The notes below the pieces were generated by a model. That model saw only the letters and a list, made by a program, of their open reading frames with translations, did no database searches and had not been told where the DNA came from. Of a stretch of 64,000 bases of DNA, positions 1 through 7,508 are shown piece by piece (the stretch's first letter is position 1; every line of letters starts with the position of its first letter). Source of the stretch: Bacteroidota bacterium (GTDB lineage Bacteria; Bacteroidota; Bacteroidia; AKYH767-A; OLB10); contig JADJOH010000002.1 of NCBI GenBank assembly GCA_016713925.1, positions 124,001 to 188,000 on the forward strand, given 5' to 3'. The position numbers were made by a program, and so were the translations under genes.

Positions 1-1194
1 CATCATCCATAAATTAGGGGAAGATAATTCGATGAGCTGTGTCACTTTAGAAGTGGTGAAATTCTCTGTTTTCGAAAATTCGATTTTCTCGGTGCGGATG
101 ACCTGATTGGCATATACATATTTATTCATGACGATGGAATCACCACTTGCCTCATGAATGTTGAACTCAGTTTGCGGAACAGGTTGCTCTTGCTCCTGCC
201 AGGCTTTCCAGTCCGCTTGCTTTGCCATCTCTTCGTAAATCGGCAGGTAAAATATTCCTCCGAGTAAGATGCCTGTGAGCATGATCCATTTGCGGTTCCA
301 TTTATCAGAGAGCCAGGCGAAGAAAATAAATAGCGGTGTACCCAACAGCAAGACAATGATGAGCATCTTTTGAATCTGCGACGAATCAATATGCAGCGTG
401 TTGGTGCAAAAATTCATCGCGTAAAATTGTCCGGTATACCAGATCACTCCCTGTCCTGCAGTAGCACCAAACAAAGCCAGCAATACCCATTTTAAATTTT
501 TCCATTTCCCGAAACTTTCCTTCAATGGATTCTTCGAAACATTCCCTTCTGCCTGCAGTTCTTTAAACTCCGGCGACTCATCCATGCGCTTACGAATGAA
601 GAAAGAAACCGCCACCAGGAATATGGAAAACAAAAATGGCAAACGCCATCCCCATTCCGCAAAGGTCTCCGCACTCATCATTGACTTACAACCGAGAATC
701 ACCAGCAGCGAAACGATGAGTCCGAACGTTGCAGTGGTCTGAATAAAACTCGTGTAAAAACCTTTCTTGCCCGGTGGCGCATGTTCTGCCACATAAGTAG
801 CGGCCCCACCATACTCTCCTCCCAACGCCAGCCCCTGCAAGGCACGCAATACAAAAACCAGAATGGGTGCAACAATTCCTATATGACTATAACCCGGAAT
901 CAGACCAATGGCAAAGGTAGAACCACCCATCAACAACAAGGTAATCATGAACGTATACTTCCTTCCAATCACATCTCCCAAACGCCCGAACACCAGAGCA
1001 CCAAAGGGACGAATAACAAAGCCAACACCAAAGGCCGCCAATGTCGCCAGAAAGGCTGCTGTGGGATTCTCTTTCGGAAAAAACTGCGTCGAGATAATAT
1101 TGGCCAGACTCCCGAAAATATAAAAATCATACCACTCGATCATGGTACCAACGGAAGAGGCTGTTATAACTTTGGTAATACCTTTTGGATGCAT
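1..1194 (-). CDS. MHS-family MFS transporter (metabolite:H+ symporter), 3' end cut by window edge
   Basis: Inner-membrane major facilitator of the metabolite:H+ symporter subfamily (proline/betaine, shikimate and dicarboxylate porters). The first 398 codons are present and the stop lies beyond base 1. The N-terminus carries the subfamily signature GTMIEWYDFYIFG in TM1. It is followed by RPFGALVFGRLGDVIGRK (loop 2-3 motif) and RALQGLALGGEYGGA in TM4. A hydrophilic stretch near the cut end (about residues 335-390) is an insertion that I also expect in Bacteroidota members, although I cannot align it here. The ATG at 1194 begins MHPKGITKVI. The substrate cannot be deduced. The family call is firm. 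Confidence 0.88.
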   Translation of the reverse strand, partial: MHPKGITKVITASSVGTMIEWYDFYIFGSLANIISTQFFPKENPTAAFLATLAAFGVGFVIRPFGALVFGRLGDVIGRKYTFMITLLLMGGSTFAIGLIPGYSHIGIVAPILVFVLRALQGLALGGEYGGAATYVAEHAPPGKKGFYTSFIQTTATFGLIVSLLVILGCKSMMSAETFAEWGWRLPFLFSIFLVAVSFFIRKRMDESPEFKELQAEGNVSKNPLKESFGKWKNLKWVLLALFGATAGQGVIWYTGQFYAMNFCTNTLHIDSSQIQKMLIIVLLLGTPLFIFFAWLSDKWNRKWIMLTGILLGGIFYLPIYEEMAKQADWKAWQEQEQPVPQTEFNIHEASGDSIVMNKYVYANQVIRTEKIEFSKTENFTTSKVTQLIELSSPNLWMM

Positions 1195-1530
1195 AGGTTC
1201 TATAGAGATCCTAAAGATAGAAAATACAATTGATGAATTGTTGAGTTGATGAATTGATGAATGTTTTAAATGAAGGAAGGTTGATAGATGAATTGATAAA
1301 TGTTAATGAAGTAAAACCTGGCGCCCCTTGCGCATCCCCAGCGTCTTTGCGGTAAAAACAGATTTTAAGTTTACCTGAAGACTTTTTACAAATTAATGAA
1401 TTGTTGAATTGATGATTTAATGAATGTTAAAAATGAAATATGAATTTTTGATCTACGAATGAACCCAATAAGATAAGGAATGGTTAAAAGATGATCGTGA
1501 GAATATAATTAATATATGTAAAGGAGTTCT
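1195..1530. repeat. Intergenic spacer with two degenerate 8-bp arrays
   Basis: No gene is visible in these 336 bases. Positions 1230-1261 read as four consecutive octamers (TTGATGAA, TTGTTGAG, TTGATGAA, TTGATGAA). Positions 1393-1424 give four more (TTAATGAA, TTGTTGAA, TTGATGAT, TTAATGAA). Both share the consensus TTRATGAA, which recurs near 57763. Between them, about 1318-1365, is a GC-richer stretch that resembles no gene. The MHS transporter promoter must lie in the part next to 1194, but I see no clear TAnnTTTG element. Confidence 0.6.
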
Positions 1531-2163
1531 TTAATTCAAATTTGGCTGTGTATTCATCGGTTTTACCCGAAGTGTTCCGGAGGCGAAAATGAGTCCCTGG
1601 ATGATGAGGCCGATGATAACCAGAATAACCAATTCAAATTGCGAATAAATAGACGTCATGTTAAAAAGTTTATCAATACTGCTCATTTGCATCCTGGCTT
1701 CCGTGACCTGAATGGAGGAAAGCACCTGCAATATACCTGAGGCTTCCTTCGCACTTTGTTTTGCCAGTAGTAAATTTCCAGAGTTAGTTTGCAACTGAAT
1801 ATCTTCACACAACGCTACAAACTCGTAAAAATTCAAGGCCTCCTGATCGGTGAGCTTTGTTTGTTCATAAGAAAGATTCAACGCTTTTGCTTCGGTCAGC
1901 AATTGATTGATTCCATTTTGTTGCCGTGATAATTCCACGTCTTCATTGTCGATCAACTCAATGATCTGTTGAAATTTTTGAGAATACATGAAAATATAAC
2001 TCTCCACAATGAGTCGGTCTTTATACATCGAAGAGATCGTACTATTGATCTCTGCTGATTTATTCCGCTCGTTAAAATTACTGAAGATGACTAACCCCAA
2101 CACAAGAAAAAGCAATCCGGCAGCGGTTATTTTATTTTTGATACTATAGGTCCATTTCATCAT
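1531..2163 (-). CDS. Lone membrane four-helix-bundle sensor-like protein
   Basis: About 210 residues when started at the ATG at 2163 (MMKWTYSIKNK); an upstream in-frame ATG at 2205 would add 14 residues. The architecture is a short cytoplasmic tail, TM1 (ITAAGLLFLVLGLVIF), a mainly helical extracytoplasmic domain of about 130 residues, TM2 (ELVILVIIGLIIQGLIFASG) and a short tail. This is the layout of the 4HB_MCP ligand-binding module of chemoreceptors and histidine kinases. Here no HAMP, kinase or methyl-accepting output domain follows. It stands alone, with no partner kinase beside it. The fold assignment is from topology and the periodic helical pattern. The function is unknown. Confidence 0.6.
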   Translation of the reverse strand: MMKWTYSIKNKITAAGLLFLVLGLVIFSNFNERNKSAEINSTISSMYKDRLIVESYIFMYSQKFQQIIELIDNEDVELSRQQNGINQLLTEAKALNLSYEQTKLTDQEALNFYEFVALCEDIQLQTNSGNLLLAKQSAKEASGILQVLSSIQVTEARMQMSSIDKLFNMTSIYSQFELVILVIIGLIIQGLIFASGTLRVKPMNTQPNLN

Positions 2164-2306
2164 GATACATTTTTTTGTATTTCTAACTGCATTGAATAAA
2201 GACATCGCAAATTAAAATTCGGCGGACTTCATATAAAATCAAAGTTAGGAAGAAATATTCACGCATCTTTAATGGATCTCTCACAAGTATAGTACCAAAG
2301 ATCCCT

Positions 2307-2338
2307 AAAAAAAATACGCCCCTCTTTTCAGAGGAGCG
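2307..2338 (-). terminator. Rho-independent terminator after the LysM gene
   Basis: Read on the minus strand there is a 9-bp stem (CGCTCCTCT / AGAGGGGCG) with a GAAA loop. It is followed by TA and eight consecutive T residues. It sits about 24 bases beyond the stop codon of the LysM gene. Confidence 0.85.
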
Positions 2339-2361
2339 CCGGCAGAACCTGCTAGGGTTTA

Positions 2362-3504
2362 CTATCGTGTGACGCCATAGCTGAGCTCGGCAGTGAATTT
2401 TTGGTCGAGAGCACCAATGCGCTGAGCGGCAGCTTGAGTAATTTTGATGATGATGCTGTTATTATCTCCGGTATCGGGAAGCGGACCCACTACTTTCACG
2501 AAGACACTGTTGTTATTCATGCGGTTGGTGAGCTTGATGATGGTGCCCACCGGTGCAGTACGATGCAAGGCATAAAATTTACTTTGGTTTAAATCGGCTT
2601 CCGTGAGCCATGCTGCTACTCCTATTTCCGTAATTTTCTCCACCTCTGCCCCACTCTTCGGATCTTTCTCAATGACAGAAGTTCTGGAAGTACCGGGATT
2701 TGAATATACCGGTGGAACTTCAGTGCGATCGTCGTTGCGTGAAATGACCATCGAAGTCTGGTGACTATCTGCCTTCACAGGTACGGGTTCCTCTTTGATA
2801 GTTTCTTTGACCGGCTCGGGCTTCGACTCAACCGGCTCCGGTTTCACCACCTCTTTCTTAGTCTCTACCTGCGCTTGCTTCTCCACGGGCGTTGTTGCCT
2901 TTGCAGGAGTGGATTCCACAGCAACTGTTTGAGGTGTAACAGGTGTCGCTACGCTTTCTCTGGTGACTTGCATATCACCCACTTTTGCTTTGATCCTGAG
3001 CTGTTGCCCGGGCGAGATGGCATTAGACCCCAGACCATTGAGTGATTTAATTTCTTCAATGGACATATCGTACATCTTCGAAATACGATATAACGTCTCG
3101 CCTTTTTGTACCGTATGCGTTTTCCCTGTAGGACCGGTTTGCTGCTGAACTATTGCTTTCTTCGGCGTACTTTCAACCACCTTGGTCACCGGTGCGGGTG
3201 GCTTTTCCGGAGCCGCTTTCACTTCCTTTGAATCGGTGGTCAGACCAGCGGGAATATTAATGATCTGCCCTATTTTCAGTCCGTCGACTCCCGGATTAGC
3301 CTTTTGAAGATCATCGATGGTAACCGTATAGCGTCGGGAGACACTGGACCAGGTTTCCTTCGGCGCCACTTTGTGCAAGGTGAATTTCTTCCCGTTGATC
3401 CAGCGGGTGCGCAGCGAATCGGGATCTGCAGCCTGCGTAAAAGTTCCTAACACAATGAAGAACAGGAGGAATAACCCTGTCTTCCACTTCACAAAATCTA
3501 TCAT
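2362..3504 (-). CDS. Exported LysM / RlpA-like double-psi beta-barrel protein
   Basis: About 380 residues. A signal peptide (KTGLFLLFFIVLGTFTQA) is followed by LysM 1 (about residues 42-85), LysM 2 (about 129-173, starting HTVQKGETLYRISKMY), a Pro/Glu/Lys/Val-rich linker to about 280, and a C-terminal domain of about 85 residues. That domain contains YALHRTAPVGTIIKLTNR, the pattern of RlpA-type double-psi barrels. LysM domains bind peptidoglycan and RlpA-like barrels act on or bind septal glycan, so a periplasmic cell-wall role is inferred. The catalytic Asp typical of active RlpA lytic enzymes is not clearly placed, so it may only bind. In-frame ATGs at 3516 and 3504 are both possible. The -7 element at 3526-3533 would leave only a few leader bases for 3516, which favours 3504. 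Confidence 0.78.
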   Translation of the reverse strand: MIDFVKWKTGLFLLFFIVLGTFTQAADPDSLRTRWINGKKFTLHKVAPKETWSSVSRRYTVTIDDLQKANPGVDGLKIGQIINIPAGLTTDSKEVKAAPEKPPAPVTKVVESTPKKAIVQQQTGPTGKTHTVQKGETLYRISKMYDMSIEEIKSLNGLGSNAISPGQQLRIKAKVGDMQVTRESVATPVTPQTVAVESTPAKATTPVEKQAQVETKKEVVKPEPVESKPEPVKETIKEEPVPVKADSHQTSMVISRNDDRTEVPPVYSNPGTSRTSVIEKDPKSGAEVEKITEIGVAAWLTEADLNQSKFYALHRTAPVGTIIKLTNRMNNNSVFVKVVGPLPDTGDNNSIIIKITQAAAQRIGALDQKFTAELSYGVTR

Positions 3505-3525
3505 TTTTTGATTCATATCTTTACA

Positions 3526-3533
3526 CAAGTATA
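3526..3533 (-). promoter_or_regulatory. Bacteroidota -7 element for the LysM gene
   Basis: The minus strand reads TATACTTG, one base from the TAnnTTTG consensus of the phylum's primary sigma factor. A TTG lies 16 bases upstream, a slightly short spacing. The element lies in the divergent gap between the LysM gene and nfeD. Confidence 0.45.
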
Positions 3534-3596
3534 GCGGTATGTCCACCGGCAATGACGTTGAGGGTCCTACTGTTTTCAACATATTAATTAACAGCA

Positions 3597-4949
3597 ATGA
3601 AAAACATACCTTCTCCGACTTTATTTCTCCTAACGGCATTTCTCTGCTTTCTTGTATTCAGCCCATCTGCAGGAAATCCTGAAAAATCTCAAACATTTGT
3701 ATTTCAAATAGATGTAAGAGAGGAGATTAGCCCCGGAATTGCGAGAATGTTCTCCAAAGGACTCGCTGAAGCCCAATCCATGAAGGCGGATTTGATCCTC
3801 ATCAACATGAATACTTATGGCGGATTACTGGATGCAGCCGACAGTATCCGCACCCTGGTGTTGAACAGCAAAATACCGGTGATTGTTTTTATCGACAATA
3901 ATGCGGCATCGGCCGGTGCACTCATCGCCATTGCCTGCGAAAAAATTTACATGCGCAAAGGGGCCAGTATCGGCGCGGCGACAGTAGTGACACAAAATGC
4001 AGAGGCGCTCCCCGATAAATATCAAAGTTATATGCGCAGTATGATGCGTTCAACTGCAGAAGCAAGAGGAAGAGATGCCCGCATCGCCGAAGCCATGGTG
4101 GATCCTCGCATCGCCATTCCGAATGTGAATGATTCGGGAAAAGTACTAACGCTTACCAGTACCGAAGCCTTGAAGCTGAACTATTGCAATGGCATTGCGG
4201 AGAGCATTAATGAAACCTTGGAGCTGGCGGGATACGCATCTTTCAAAATAACTAAATATGAACCCAGTTTAATAGATCGTTTGATCGGATGGTTGATTCA
4301 TCCTGCTATCAGCGGAGTCCTCATTTTGGTGATGCTGGGCGGACTGTATTACGAACTGCAACAACCCGGATTAGGCTTTCCGATTATTTTAGCGATAGCC
4401 GCGGCTGTTCTCTACTTTGCTCCACTCTATCTCGATGGCCTTGCCGCGAATTGGGAAATCCTGATTTCTCTGGCCGGATTAGTCCTCATTATTCTGGAAC
4501 TCTTTGTCATACCCGGATTCGGAGTGGCGGGGATTAGTGGAATTGTTCTCCTCCTCTTCGGACTAACGACCAGCCTGCTACGCAATGATGGCTTTGACTT
4601 TAGTGGTGTGAGCGGATACGCGCTGACGGAGTCGTTGGCTGTGGTTGTAGTGGGAATGTCGGGTGCTTTAGGCTTGTTCATTTTCGCCAGCAAGGTGTTA
4701 TCCGAGAGTCCTATGTTTAAGAAGCTGGTGTTATCCACAGAAATGACGGCTGCTGCGGGCTATACTTCCGCGATTGATCATCCGGAAATCGGGACACAGG
4801 GTATAACGGTGACGCTGTTACGTCCTTCAGGAAAAATTCGCGTGGGAGATCAGGTGTATACAGCGAGCAGTGAAAGTGGATTTATAGAGGCGAATACCAC
4901 GGTAGAAATTGTAGCAATTATCGGTGGAAACATTATCGTGAAGCAATAA
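3597..4949 (+). CDS. nfeD: NfeD-family membrane-bound ClpP-class serine protease
   Basis: 450 residues. After a signal peptide (to about residue 26) comes a ClpP/SppA-like protease domain (about 33-215). The nucleophile motif is NNAASAGALIA with Ser105. By spacing from the PH1510-type Ser-Lys dyad, Lys141 is the likely general base. Four or five membrane segments follow (about 230-365). A C-terminal OB-fold NfeD soluble domain ends the protein (about 390-450, with RPSGKIRVGDQVYTASSE). These long NfeD proteases usually act with a flotillin or stomatin-like partner, but no such gene adjoins it here. It diverges from the LysM gene, with about 90 bases between the two starts. The family call is firm; the substrate is unknown. 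Confidence 0.9.
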   Translation: MKNIPSPTLFLLTAFLCFLVFSPSAGNPEKSQTFVFQIDVREEISPGIARMFSKGLAEAQSMKADLILINMNTYGGLLDAADSIRTLVLNSKIPVIVFIDNNAASAGALIAIACEKIYMRKGASIGAATVVTQNAEALPDKYQSYMRSMMRSTAEARGRDARIAEAMVDPRIAIPNVNDSGKVLTLTSTEALKLNYCNGIAESINETLELAGYASFKITKYEPSLIDRLIGWLIHPAISGVLILVMLGGLYYELQQPGLGFPIILAIAAAVLYFAPLYLDGLAANWEILISLAGLVLIILELFVIPGFGVAGISGIVLLLFGLTTSLLRNDGFDFSGVSGYALTESLAVVVVGMSGALGLFIFASKVLSESPMFKKLVLSTEMTAAAGYTSAIDHPEIGTQGITVTLLRPSGKIRVGDQVYTASSESGFIEANTTVEIVAIIGGNIIVKQ

Positions 4950-5188
4950 TTAATCAATTCGTGTTTGGTCGCAAGGAATTCAAATTCGAGCGTGGAGAGT
5001 TGAATGTCGCATTTCCCGTTTTCTAATCTGGAAATATAACTTTTCTTCGTTCCAACTTTGTCGGCCAACTCTTCTTGTGTCATGTTAGCTTCTTTTCTTG
5101 CCTCTTTAAGCATCTCACTGATCACAAAATATTGTGCCTTCTCTTCGAATTTATCAGCTTTGTGTTCGGTTTCGACTTTATAAGTCAC
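4850..5188 (-). CDS. Orphan XRE-type helix-turn-helix regulator, C-terminus reading antisense into nfeD
   Basis: 112 residues. A Cro/C1-type HTH spans about residues 26-75: ISEMLKEARKEANMTQEELA, then VGTKKSYISRLENGK, the recognition helix region. This resembles HigA-type antitoxins. The normal family ends soon after a segment like LSTLFRIFE; here the match stops at DIQLSTLE. The last ~35 codons run antisense through the 3' end of nfeD and the intergenic junction, giving an unnatural hydrophobic tail. So the 3' end is probably damaged or the natural stop is lost. The ~120 bases upstream hold no toxin gene. The DNA-binding fold is clear. Its being functional is uncertain. Confidence 0.6.
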   Translation of the reverse strand: MTYKVETEHKADKFEEKAQYFVISEMLKEARKEANMTQEELADKVGTKKSYISRLENGKCDIQLSTLEFEFLATKHELINYCFTIMFPPIIATISTVVFASINPLSLLAVYT

Positions 5189-5306
5189 TATTTTCTTTTC
5201 TGTTTTTACTGCGAAATAATCCGCTTATGTTTTTGATTCTTTAAAGTTTCTGCGTTTTCTTTTGTTCAACACAGGGTGTTTTTTTAAGCACGGTTTAACA
5301 GAATGT

Positions 5307-6758
5307 TTAATTGATCTCTGACTTTTTCCGAATCAGAAATAGTCCGATAAAAGTGAGGATTCCATTCACTAACAGTAGCTCATATCCGAACTTAAAGCCA
5401 TTGCACCAGACCGGCATCATGTCGGCCAACACCCAGGTGAATGCAGGAGCGATAAGGCATACAACAGGCACGAGCGACTCCTTTAATTTTGATTTCATAA
5501 GGACACCATAGGCAAATAGTCCGAGGAGAGGACCGTACGTATAGCCGGCGAGTTTGAGGATGAGGTCGATGATGGATCGGTTATCTATCCAGTGAAAGAC
5601 CATCACGCAAATCAGAAATACTCCGGCGAATACCAGATGTACCTTTCTGCGAATACTTGTTTGTTGTGCTTCGTTGAGTTTCGGATTGCGCTGAATGCCG
5701 AGGATGTCGAGAGAGAAGGAAGCTGTAAGTGCCGTGATCGCCCCATCTGCAGAGGGAAATAAAGCGGAAATGAGCGCGATGATAAAGATGAGTCCCATGA
5801 CAGGCGGAAAATGTTGCATGGCGAGTGTGGGAAATAAATCATCTCCCTTGAGTGCCAGTTGATGATCGTTGCTATAGAGATACAATACACCACCGAGAAA
5901 GAGGAAGAGGAAGTTGACGAAAATGAGGATGACACTGAGCGTGACCACATTTTTCTGTGAATCCTTCAGTGTGCGCACCGAAATATTTTTCTGCATCATC
6001 TCCTGATCCAGACCGGTCATGGTTAATGCGATGAAGGCTCCGCCGAGAAGATGCTTCATATAATGTCCAGGACTATTGATATCCGTAATCATCAACTTGC
6101 TATAACCGAGATCCGTCATTCTTATCCATGCTTCACCAAAGGAGAGATCGAGATTTTGCAAGACATAAATGACACAGGCAATCAATCCGCCCAGCATGAA
6201 TGTAGTTTGCAGGGTGTCGGTCCAGACGATGGTTTTAACCCCGCCTTTAAAGGTATAGGCGAGAATGAGCAATAAGATGAAGATGGCAGTAACGATGAAG
6301 GGAACACCCATCTGATTCAACACCAGGTCCTGCAACACGCGAATCACCAGATACAGCCGAGCAGTTGCTCCCAGCGTTCGTGAAACGATGAAGAAGAGCG
6401 CCCCGGTTTTATAAGAACTTCTTCCAAAGCGTTCCTGCAGATAATGGTAGATAGAAGTCAGTTGCAGGCGATAGTACAAGGGAAGAAGAATATACGCCAC
6501 ACCCATATAGCCGATAAAATAACCGAACACCACCATCAGGTACGACATCCCTGAACCTGCTACTGTTCCCGGCACCGAAACGAAGGTCACACCCGAAAGC
6601 GAGGTGCCGATCATCCCAAAAGCCACAATATACCAGGGCGAGGACTTATTTCCCTGAAAAAAAGCCTGGTTTCCTGCACCGCGGGCTGTATACCAGGAAA
6701 TCCATAGTAAAACAAGGAAATAGAGCGCAATAAGAGTGATAATCAGGATCGGAGACAT
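5307..6758 (-). CDS. Sodium:solute symporter (SSS family)
   Basis: About 483 residues from the ATG at 6758 (MSPILIITLIALYFLVLLW); in-frame ATGs at 6764 and 6800 are alternatives. It is highly hydrophobic with about 13 membrane segments. The SSS core is recognisable: GNKSSPWYIVAFGMIGTSLS in TM2, the long GGVKTIVWTDTLQ segment after TM5, and a conserved FPSADGAITALTASFS helix in TM9 that supplies the second sodium-site Ser/Thr pair. It is an inner-membrane Na+-coupled importer. The substrate (sugar, amino acid, sialic acid or other) cannot be read from the sequence. It diverges from recR with about 110 bases between starts. Confidence 0.88.
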   Translation of the reverse strand: MSPILIITLIALYFLVLLWISWYTARGAGNQAFFQGNKSSPWYIVAFGMIGTSLSGVTFVSVPGTVAGSGMSYLMVVFGYFIGYMGVAYILLPLYYRLQLTSIYHYLQERFGRSSYKTGALFFIVSRTLGATARLYLVIRVLQDLVLNQMGVPFIVTAIFILLLILAYTFKGGVKTIVWTDTLQTTFMLGGLIACVIYVLQNLDLSFGEAWIRMTDLGYSKLMITDINSPGHYMKHLLGGAFIALTMTGLDQEMMQKNISVRTLKDSQKNVVTLSVILIFVNFLFLFLGGVLYLYSNDHQLALKGDDLFPTLAMQHFPPVMGLIFIIALISALFPSADGAITALTASFSLDILGIQRNPKLNEAQQTSIRRKVHLVFAGVFLICVMVFHWIDNRSIIDLILKLAGYTYGPLLGLFAYGVLMKSKLKESLVPVVCLIAPAFTWVLADMMPVWCNGFKFGYELLLVNGILTFIGLFLIRKKSEIN

Positions 6759-6842
6759 AGCCATTCGTATATCTGCAAAGAAAAAATAGCGGGAAATCAA
6801 ATCTTAATGCCTCCTCAATTTTTTTGAACAATCGGGGATTCG

Positions 6843-6850
6843 TAATTTTG
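6843..6850 (+). promoter_or_regulatory. Bacteroidota -7 element for recR
   Basis: TAATTTTG matches the TAnnTTTG consensus exactly. A TTTG lies about 16 bases upstream. The expected transcription start would be only about 10 bases before the recR TTG codon, so the leader would be very short. Confidence 0.45.
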
Positions 6851-6866
6851 TAGAAATCCATCTCTC

Positions 6867-7484
6867 TTGCAACTCCCATCCAAAGTCCTAGACGAAGCCA
6901 TTGAAGCTTTTGCACAACTCCCCGGCATCGGTCGTAAAAGCGCGCTGCGTATGGTTTTACATCTGCTGAAAACTTCACCCGAACGGGTAGAGCAATTTGG
7001 TGATGTCCTGATCCGTTTACGAAAGGAGTTACGCTATTGCCAAAACTGTCATAACATTTCCGGCGAAGTCCTTTGCAGCATTTGCAGCGATCAGAGGCGG
7101 GATGCCTCGCTGGTTTGTGTGGTGGAAGATATCCGGGATGTGATGGCCATTGAAAATACACTTCAGTATAAGGGACATTATCATGTGCTCGGCGGACTCA
7201 TCTCCCCTATGGATGGTATCGGACCTTCTCAGTTAAACATCGATAGCCTCTGCGAAAAAACAGGGCGCGGAGAAGTGGCAGAAGTGATTGCTGCGTTGAG
7301 CACTACGATGGAAGGTGATACTACATTGTTTTATCTCTACAAGAAACTAAAACCCTTCGACGTGAAGATGAGCACACTCGCCCGAGGAGTAGCCATCGGT
7401 GGTGCACTCGAATATGCAGATGAAGTCACATTGGGAAGATCCATCATCAACCGTGTTCCGTACGACAACCATCTGGTGAAATAG
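6867..7484 (+). CDS. recR: Recombination mediator protein RecR
   Basis: 205 residues, the normal family length. RecR works with RecO (and RecF) to load RecA onto SSB-coated single-stranded DNA at gaps. The N-terminal HhH region contains LPGIGRKSALRMVLHLL. The zinc finger is C-X2-C ... C-X2-C (CQNCHNISGEVLCSIC, about residues 58-73). The Toprim domain begins VCVVEDIRDVMAIE and contains YHVLGGLISPMDGIGP. The start is TTG; no ATG lies in frame between it and the upstream promoter, and homologues begin at the same place. The gene ends in TAG, which shows that TAG is a genuine stop codon here. The downstream glycosyltransferase starts 24 bases on and may be co-transcribed. Confidence 0.95.
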   Translation: MQLPSKVLDEAIEAFAQLPGIGRKSALRMVLHLLKTSPERVEQFGDVLIRLRKELRYCQNCHNISGEVLCSICSDQRRDASLVCVVEDIRDVMAIENTLQYKGHYHVLGGLISPMDGIGPSQLNIDSLCEKTGRGEVAEVIAALSTTMEGDTTLFYLYKKLKPFDVKMSTLARGVAIGGALEYADEVTLGRSIINRVPYDNHLVK

Positions 7485-7508
7485 CATTTTCCGGGGTAAA
7501 AATCAGCG

